A stretch of 51,905 nucleotides of DNA. It comes from Burkholderiales bacterium. GTDB lineage: Bacteria; Pseudomonadota; Gammaproteobacteria; Burkholderiales; Burkholderiaceae_C. The notes beneath the pieces are model-generated. The model searched no databases. It was not told the DNA's origin and saw only the letters and a list, made by a program, of their open reading frames with translations. Where the stretch lies: assembly GCA_003241965.1 (NCBI GenBank), contig QBMB01000009.1:27989-79893 (forward strand), read 5' to 3'. Numbering within the stretch: position 1 is the first letter of the stretch; the number at the start of each line of letters is the position of its first letter. Both the position numbers and the translations under genes were made by a program. Of the stretch, positions 48,169-51,905 are shown in pieces.

Positions 48169-48500
48169 AGGAGATCAAGGCCTACGTGCACAGCAACCGG
48201 GTGGCCGGCGTCATTGCCGCCCTGAAAAGTTCCAGCGCCTGGGACACGCCGTCCCGTTCGGAGCACAACCTGAGCGTCTATGTGGTGAAGGGTTCGCTGG
48301 CGCCGCTGAGCGACAGCGAGAGGCACTATTCGATCGATCTGGGGGAGGAGGTCATCAATGAATACAAGCTAGAACTGCATTGCGCCGACGAACATGTGGA
48401 CGAATTGGTGGCCGTGATACGGCGCGAGGCGCATACCGGGCAGGTCGGCGCTGGATGGATTTACGTGATCCCGATCGAGCAGGCTGTGCGGGCGGATTGA
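48165..48500 (+). CDS. PII-like protein linked to metal efflux
   Basis: A 111-residue PII-superfamily protein. It begins MKEIKAYVHSNRVAGVIAAL and ends with TGQVGAGWIYVIPIEQAVR, matching PII beta-strands and the B/C-loop. The T-loop region (LAPLSDSERHYSIDLGEEV) lacks the uridylylated tyrosine context and the standard GlnB signature. Such proteins form the PII-NG group found next to cation-efflux genes and probably sense metal or a ligand instead of nitrogen status. Its ATGA overlap with czcA implies a shared function. Confidence 0.85.
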   Translation: MKEIKAYVHSNRVAGVIAALKSSSAWDTPSRSEHNLSVYVVKGSLAPLSDSERHYSIDLGEEVINEYKLELHCADEHVDELVAVIRREAHTGQVGAGWIYVIPIEQAVRAD

Positions 48501-48798
48501 TCGCGCGTGACACAACAGTCATCAGATGTTCTGCCAAGTGATGCACGGCCTGATGACGTTGACGCTGTTGGTCATCGAGGCGTAATCGTTGAAGCGCGAC
48601 TGACCTGTTGGCGGCTGTGGCCCAAGCCGCGCCGCCGGGCTGCGGAAACCTCTGAGCCAAAGTACACACGGCGCTAGCCAGTGGCTGCGCTTGCGGGACA
48701 GTGACTGCATGCAAAGCGGTCAATCGACCTAGCTGCTGATTCGCAGCTTGAACAAGGCAAACCGGCCCAGTAAGGGCCTCGACTGAATGGAGATCGAC

Positions 48799-49110
48799 AT
48801 GAGTATCTGGGAAAGACTTGCGCGCGGCGTGATGGGTGGGCACAGCAATGACGGACATGGCAGTCGCCGTGGGTACGACAGCGACTTCGGCCAGCACGGG
48901 CGCTCGCGCGCGCCCTATCCGGCACCCACTGCGCTAGGCCCGGCTGCGAATGCCCTGGCCTGCCTGAAGTGCGGTGGCGCCAATGTGCCAGACGCGCGCT
49001 TCTGCTCGTCGTGTGGCAACCCGCTGGTGCCGAGCAACTGCAGTTCGTGCAACGCGGTGATGGCAGCGGACGCGCGTTTCTGTCCGCAGTGCGGCAAGCC
49101 GAGAAGCTGA
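48799..49110 (+). CDS. Double zinc-ribbon protein
   Basis: A 103-residue protein. The N-terminal half is Gly/His/Arg-rich and probably flexible. The C-terminal half holds four C-x2-C knuckles: CLKC, CSSC, CSSC and CPQC, forming two zinc ribbons in the pattern ALACLKCGGANVPDARFCSSCG and a second copy. Its function is unknown; metal binding is likely. The ATG at 48799 is used because GGAG lies 6 bases before it; the upstream ATG at 48787 lacks a site. The gene sits between the PII-like gene and czcD; the 298 bases before it hold nothing I can identify. Confidence 0.8.
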   Translation: MSIWERLARGVMGGHSNDGHGSRRGYDSDFGQHGRSRAPYPAPTALGPAANALACLKCGGANVPDARFCSSCGNPLVPSNCSSCNAVMAADARFCPQCGKPRS

Positions 49111-49117
49111 GGGTGAC

Positions 49118-50053
49118 ATGAGCACTGGTTCCGAACACGCCCTGCCAACCACCGGCAACGAACGCGCGCTGCGCGTAGCGCTCGTGCTGACTGGCGGCTT
49201 TATGCTGGCCGAGGTGATCGGCGGCTTCATGCTAAACAGCCTGGCGCTGCTGTCCGATGCGGCGCACATGTTCACCGACGTGGCAGCCCTGGCCATCGCG
49301 CTGGCTGCGATCCGGGTGGCCCGCCGCGCAGCAGACAACAGGCGCACCTTCGGCTACCACCGCTTCGAGATTTTGGCGGCGGCCTTCAATGCGCTGCTGC
49401 TGTTCGGCGTTGCGGCGTACATCCTGTTTGAGGCCTGGCAGCGCTGGAGCAACCCGCCTGCGGTGCAGACCACCGGCGTGCTCGTCATCGCGGTGCTCGG
49501 TCTGATCGTCAACCTTGTGAGCATGCGCCTGCTGAATGCGGGCAAGGACGCCAGCCTCAACGTCAAGGGCGCCTACCTCGAAGTCTGGAGCGACCTGTTG
49601 GGCTCGGTCGGCGTGATCGTTGGTGCGCTGGTCATCCGCTTCACTGGGTGGAACTGGGTCGACACCGTTATTGCCGTGGCCATCGGGCTTTGGGTGCTGC
49701 CGCGGACATGGATCCTGCTGCGCGAGACAGTCAACATCCTGCTCGAAGGTGTGCCCGACGGCGTTGACCTCGCTGCAGTGCGCCAAGCTTTGCTGGGCCT
49801 GCGCGGCGTGCTGGCCCTGCACGACCTGCATATCTGGGCGGTGACCAGCGGCAAGACCAGCCTCAGCGTGCACATCGTGCATGGCGCCCCTGGTGTCGAT
49901 GCGGCGGGCCTGCTGGTGGCGGTGCGGGCATTGCTGGTGGCGCAATTCGGAATCGCGCACATCACCGTGCAGTTGGAGAGCGCGCCCTGCAACCAAGCCG
50001 GAGCCGACGGCGGCGAGCGGGTCGAGACCGAACACTGGCAGACGCCGGCCTGA
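49118..50053 (+). CDS. czcD: Cation diffusion facilitator (CzcD-like)
   Basis: A 311-residue inner-membrane zinc/cobalt/cadmium exporter of the CDF family. Six helices are visible. The metal site in helix 2 is DAAHMFTD (H-x3-D) and in helix 5 is EVWSDLLGS, where most CDF proteins have H/D-x3-D; the E-x3-D form is as I recall it in CzcD of Cupriavidus. A C-terminal ferredoxin-like domain (HDLHIWAVTSGKTSLSVH) follows. It starts 7 bases after the zinc-ribbon gene and overlaps the next start by one base. Confidence 0.93.
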   Translation: MSTGSEHALPTTGNERALRVALVLTGGFMLAEVIGGFMLNSLALLSDAAHMFTDVAALAIALAAIRVARRAADNRRTFGYHRFEILAAAFNALLLFGVAAYILFEAWQRWSNPPAVQTTGVLVIAVLGLIVNLVSMRLLNAGKDASLNVKGAYLEVWSDLLGSVGVIVGALVIRFTGWNWVDTVIAVAIGLWVLPRTWILLRETVNILLEGVPDGVDLAAVRQALLGLRGVLALHDLHIWAVTSGKTSLSVHIVHGAPGVDAAGLLVAVRALLVAQFGIAHITVQLESAPCNQAGADGGERVETEHWQTPA

Positions 50054-51717
50054 TGGCGCTCACCCGTTGGCCCGTGGCTGCAGTTCGAGCGGCTTGGCCG
50101 CTGCCGCGCCCGTCGGTCAGCATCAACATGCTGGCACTGGCCGCCAGCATGTTCTTTGCGTTCGCGTGCAACGGGCCATTCCTGCGCGGTACCCTGGAGG
50201 GCCGCGCCTGGGACGCGTGGGCGACCTGGACCTTTGCGGCTGCGATGCTGGTGCTATTGGGTGCGTTGCACATGCTGTTGCTGTGTCTCGTGTTAAACCG
50301 CTGGACTGTGCGGCCGGTGCTGAGCGTGCTGGTGCTGGCCACTGCATTCGCCACGTACTACATGCAGCGGTTTGGCGTCTACCTCGACCCCAGCATGCTG
50401 CGCAACGTGCTGCGCACGGACCCGGCCGAGGCGCGTGAACTGTTCGGCTGGGGCATGTTGCCTCACCTGCTGTTCTATGCCGTCTTGCCGCTGGCGCTGG
50501 TGTGGCGCGTGCGCCTGACAACGCGCCCGCCGCTGCGCGCCTTGCTCTGGCGGTTGGCTGCCATCGCCACCAGCGCGCTGCTGATCCTGGGCTCGCTGCT
50601 GCTCGTGTTTCAGGACTTCTCGGCACTGATGCGCAACCAGAAGGAGCTGCGCTACCTGATCACGCCGGCCAACTACCTGTATTCGGCCGCCCGCGTCCTG
50701 GCGGCCGACACCCGCACGGCAGCGCGTGCGCGGGCGCCGGTCGGTATCGATGCCCGACAGGCGCCCTCCTGGCAGCAGCGCAGCAAACCGGCGCTGTTCG
50801 TCATCGTCGTCGGAGAAACCGCGCGGGCGTCGAACTGGGGGCTCAACGGCTACGCGCGCCAGACGACGCCACAGCTGGAGCAGCTGGACGTGCTGAACTT
50901 CAGCGACGTCAGCGCCTGCGGCACCAACACCGAGACCTCGCTGCCGTGCATGTTCTCGGCCATCGGCCGGCGCAATTACGACGAGGACCGCATCCGTTCC
51001 AGCGAGTCGCTGCTGCATGTGCTGGCGCGGGCGGGTTTTGCCGTGCTCTGGCGCGACAACCAATCGGGCTGCAAGGGCGTGTGCGAAGGTCTGCCGCAGC
51101 AGCACATCGACCCGGCGCTGCTGCCCGAGCTCTGTGCCGACGGGCGCTGCCTCGACGAAGCGCTGTTGCGCGGGCTCGACAGCGTGGCGAGCGACGCAAA
51201 GGGCAACCTGGTGATCGTGCTGCACATGCTCGGCAACCATGGCCCCAGCTACTACAAGCGCTACCCCGACGCATTCAGGCGCTTCACGCCCACCTGTGAC
51301 ACCGGCGAACTGCGCCAGTGCAACCGTCAGGCCGTCGTGAACGCTTACGACAACGCCTTGCTCTACACCGACCACGTGCTGGCCGCCACCGTCGCCTTTC
51401 TGGAGGCGCAGGAGCCGCGTTTCGACACCGCGATGCTCTACGTCTCCGATCACGGCGAGTCGCTCGGCGAGAAAGGCCTCTACCTGCACGGCCTGCCGTA
51501 TGCCATCGCCCCCGATGAGCAGACCCGGGTGCCGATGGTGTGGTGGGTGTCGCCAGGTTTCATCAGCAGCTTTGGGCTGAGCCGTGAGTGCCTGGCCGAA
51601 CAAGCGGCGAAGCCCTGGGGACACGACACCCTGTTCCATTCGACGCTCGGTCTGTTGCAGGTGCAGACCAGCGCCTATGAGCGTTCACTCGATATCTCGG
51701 CGGCTTGCCGGCGTTGA
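50053..51717 (+). CDS. Lipid A phosphoethanolamine transferase (EptA/MCR type)
   Basis: A 554-residue membrane enzyme that adds phosphoethanolamine to lipid A. Five N-terminal helices precede a periplasmic alkaline-phosphatase-like domain. Catalytic features are VVGETARASNWG, the nucleophile T293 within CGTNTETSLPC (bounded by C289 and C299, the MCR-1 T285 equivalent), HMLGNHGPSYYKRYP and SDHGESLGE. Family members change surface charge and can give polymyxin tolerance; that effect cannot be judged from sequence. Its start overlaps the czcD stop, so it is probably co-expressed with metal resistance. Confidence 0.92.
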   Translation: MALTRWPVAAVRAAWPLPRPSVSINMLALAASMFFAFACNGPFLRGTLEGRAWDAWATWTFAAAMLVLLGALHMLLLCLVLNRWTVRPVLSVLVLATAFATYYMQRFGVYLDPSMLRNVLRTDPAEARELFGWGMLPHLLFYAVLPLALVWRVRLTTRPPLRALLWRLAAIATSALLILGSLLLVFQDFSALMRNQKELRYLITPANYLYSAARVLAADTRTAARARAPVGIDARQAPSWQQRSKPALFVIVVGETARASNWGLNGYARQTTPQLEQLDVLNFSDVSACGTNTETSLPCMFSAIGRRNYDEDRIRSSESLLHVLARAGFAVLWRDNQSGCKGVCEGLPQQHIDPALLPELCADGRCLDEALLRGLDSVASDAKGNLVIVLHMLGNHGPSYYKRYPDAFRRFTPTCDTGELRQCNRQAVVNAYDNALLYTDHVLAATVAFLEAQEPRFDTAMLYVSDHGESLGEKGLYLHGLPYAIAPDEQTRVPMVWWVSPGFISSFGLSRECLAEQAAKPWGHDTLFHSTLGLLQVQTSAYERSLDISAACRR

Positions 51718-51905
51718 GGGTCGAAGCCGCGTAACTCTCACAAGGTAGTGACGTTCTTGACGCGACAGAAGCTACAGAGTCTGGCACCCAGAAGATAAAG
51801 ATGGGTACGCTGACGCACAGTCAGGCAGCGCTGAGGGAGTAACGATGTGATGACCTGGCCCCCTGAATGACTGGACACGGTCTATCGCTTATCTTTGAGG
51901 ATAGG
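51718..51905. other. Right edge, possible end of an insertion sequence
   Basis: No gene is visible in these 188 bases. The segment at about 51850-51880 (GACCTGGCCCCCTGAATGAC followed by TGGACACGG) looks like the outer end of IS3-family elements as I remember them. The element itself would continue past the window edge. Confidence 0.25.

Noticed and set aside
48355-48897. 180-codon minus-strand frame between the PII-like and zinc-ribbon genes
   Set aside because: It overlaps both flanking coding regions and has no recognisable motif; the gap itself shows nothing convincing.

Overview
The window is GC-rich, gene-dense chromosomal DNA from a betaproteobacterium, most likely a member of the Comamonadaceae (Burkholderiales). 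The reasons are the gene order iscRSUA-hscBA-fdx-dnaQ-tRNA-Val, a DUF6172 gene beside uvrB, two Bug-type periplasmic binding proteins, and a terephthalate operon whose order and motifs match those described in Comamonas. The genus cannot be fixed from sequence reading alone.

Region 1 (1-8862) is a cobalamin operon on the + strand: the end of a FecCD permease, its ATPase, cobO, bioB (an intruder from biotin synthesis), cbiB, cobD, cobQ, cobT, cobS and an alpha-ribazole phosphatase-like gene. The last six genes are joined by 4-base ATGA overlaps. Region 2 (8882-16908) is core housekeeping DNA: a small membrane protein, nth, a Tat-like lipoprotein, an aminotransferase, an acyltransferase, a DUF3820 protein, a 3'-5' exonuclease, a DUF6172 protein and uvrB.

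Region 3 (16909-23553) is the Isc iron-sulfur assembly operon. It has a good IscR type-1 operator in front of iscR, a perfect hairpin between iscR and iscS, and a terminator-like hairpin with U-tract that ends exactly at the hscB start codon. dnaQ and tRNA-Val(CAC) follow.

Region 4 (23873-40493) is an aromatic-acid catabolic region. A minus-strand set (VanA/DdmC-type Rieske oxygenase, Bug protein, LuxR-type regulator) diverges from a plus-strand set: a branched-chain-type ABC transporter, a CYP199A-like cytochrome P450, its [2Fe-2S] ferredoxin, a MarR regulator and the ferredoxin reductase. A near-perfect palindrome lies in the divergent promoter. Next comes a complete terephthalate cluster, tphR / tphC-A2-A3-B-A1, with a palindrome over the tphR start codon. 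Para-methoxybenzoates, vanillate-like acids and terephthalate would all be expected to converge on protocatechuate; no ring-cleavage genes are in the window.

Region 5 (40494-41334) is a decayed stretch with pieces of a P4-type integrase and an IS5-like transposase. Region 6 (41335-51717) is a heavy-metal resistance block: DUF6328 protein, czcI, czcC, czcB, czcA, a PII-like protein, a double zinc-ribbon protein, a CzcD-type diffusion facilitator and an EptA/MCR-type phosphoethanolamine transferase. The last 190 bases may hold the end of another insertion sequence.
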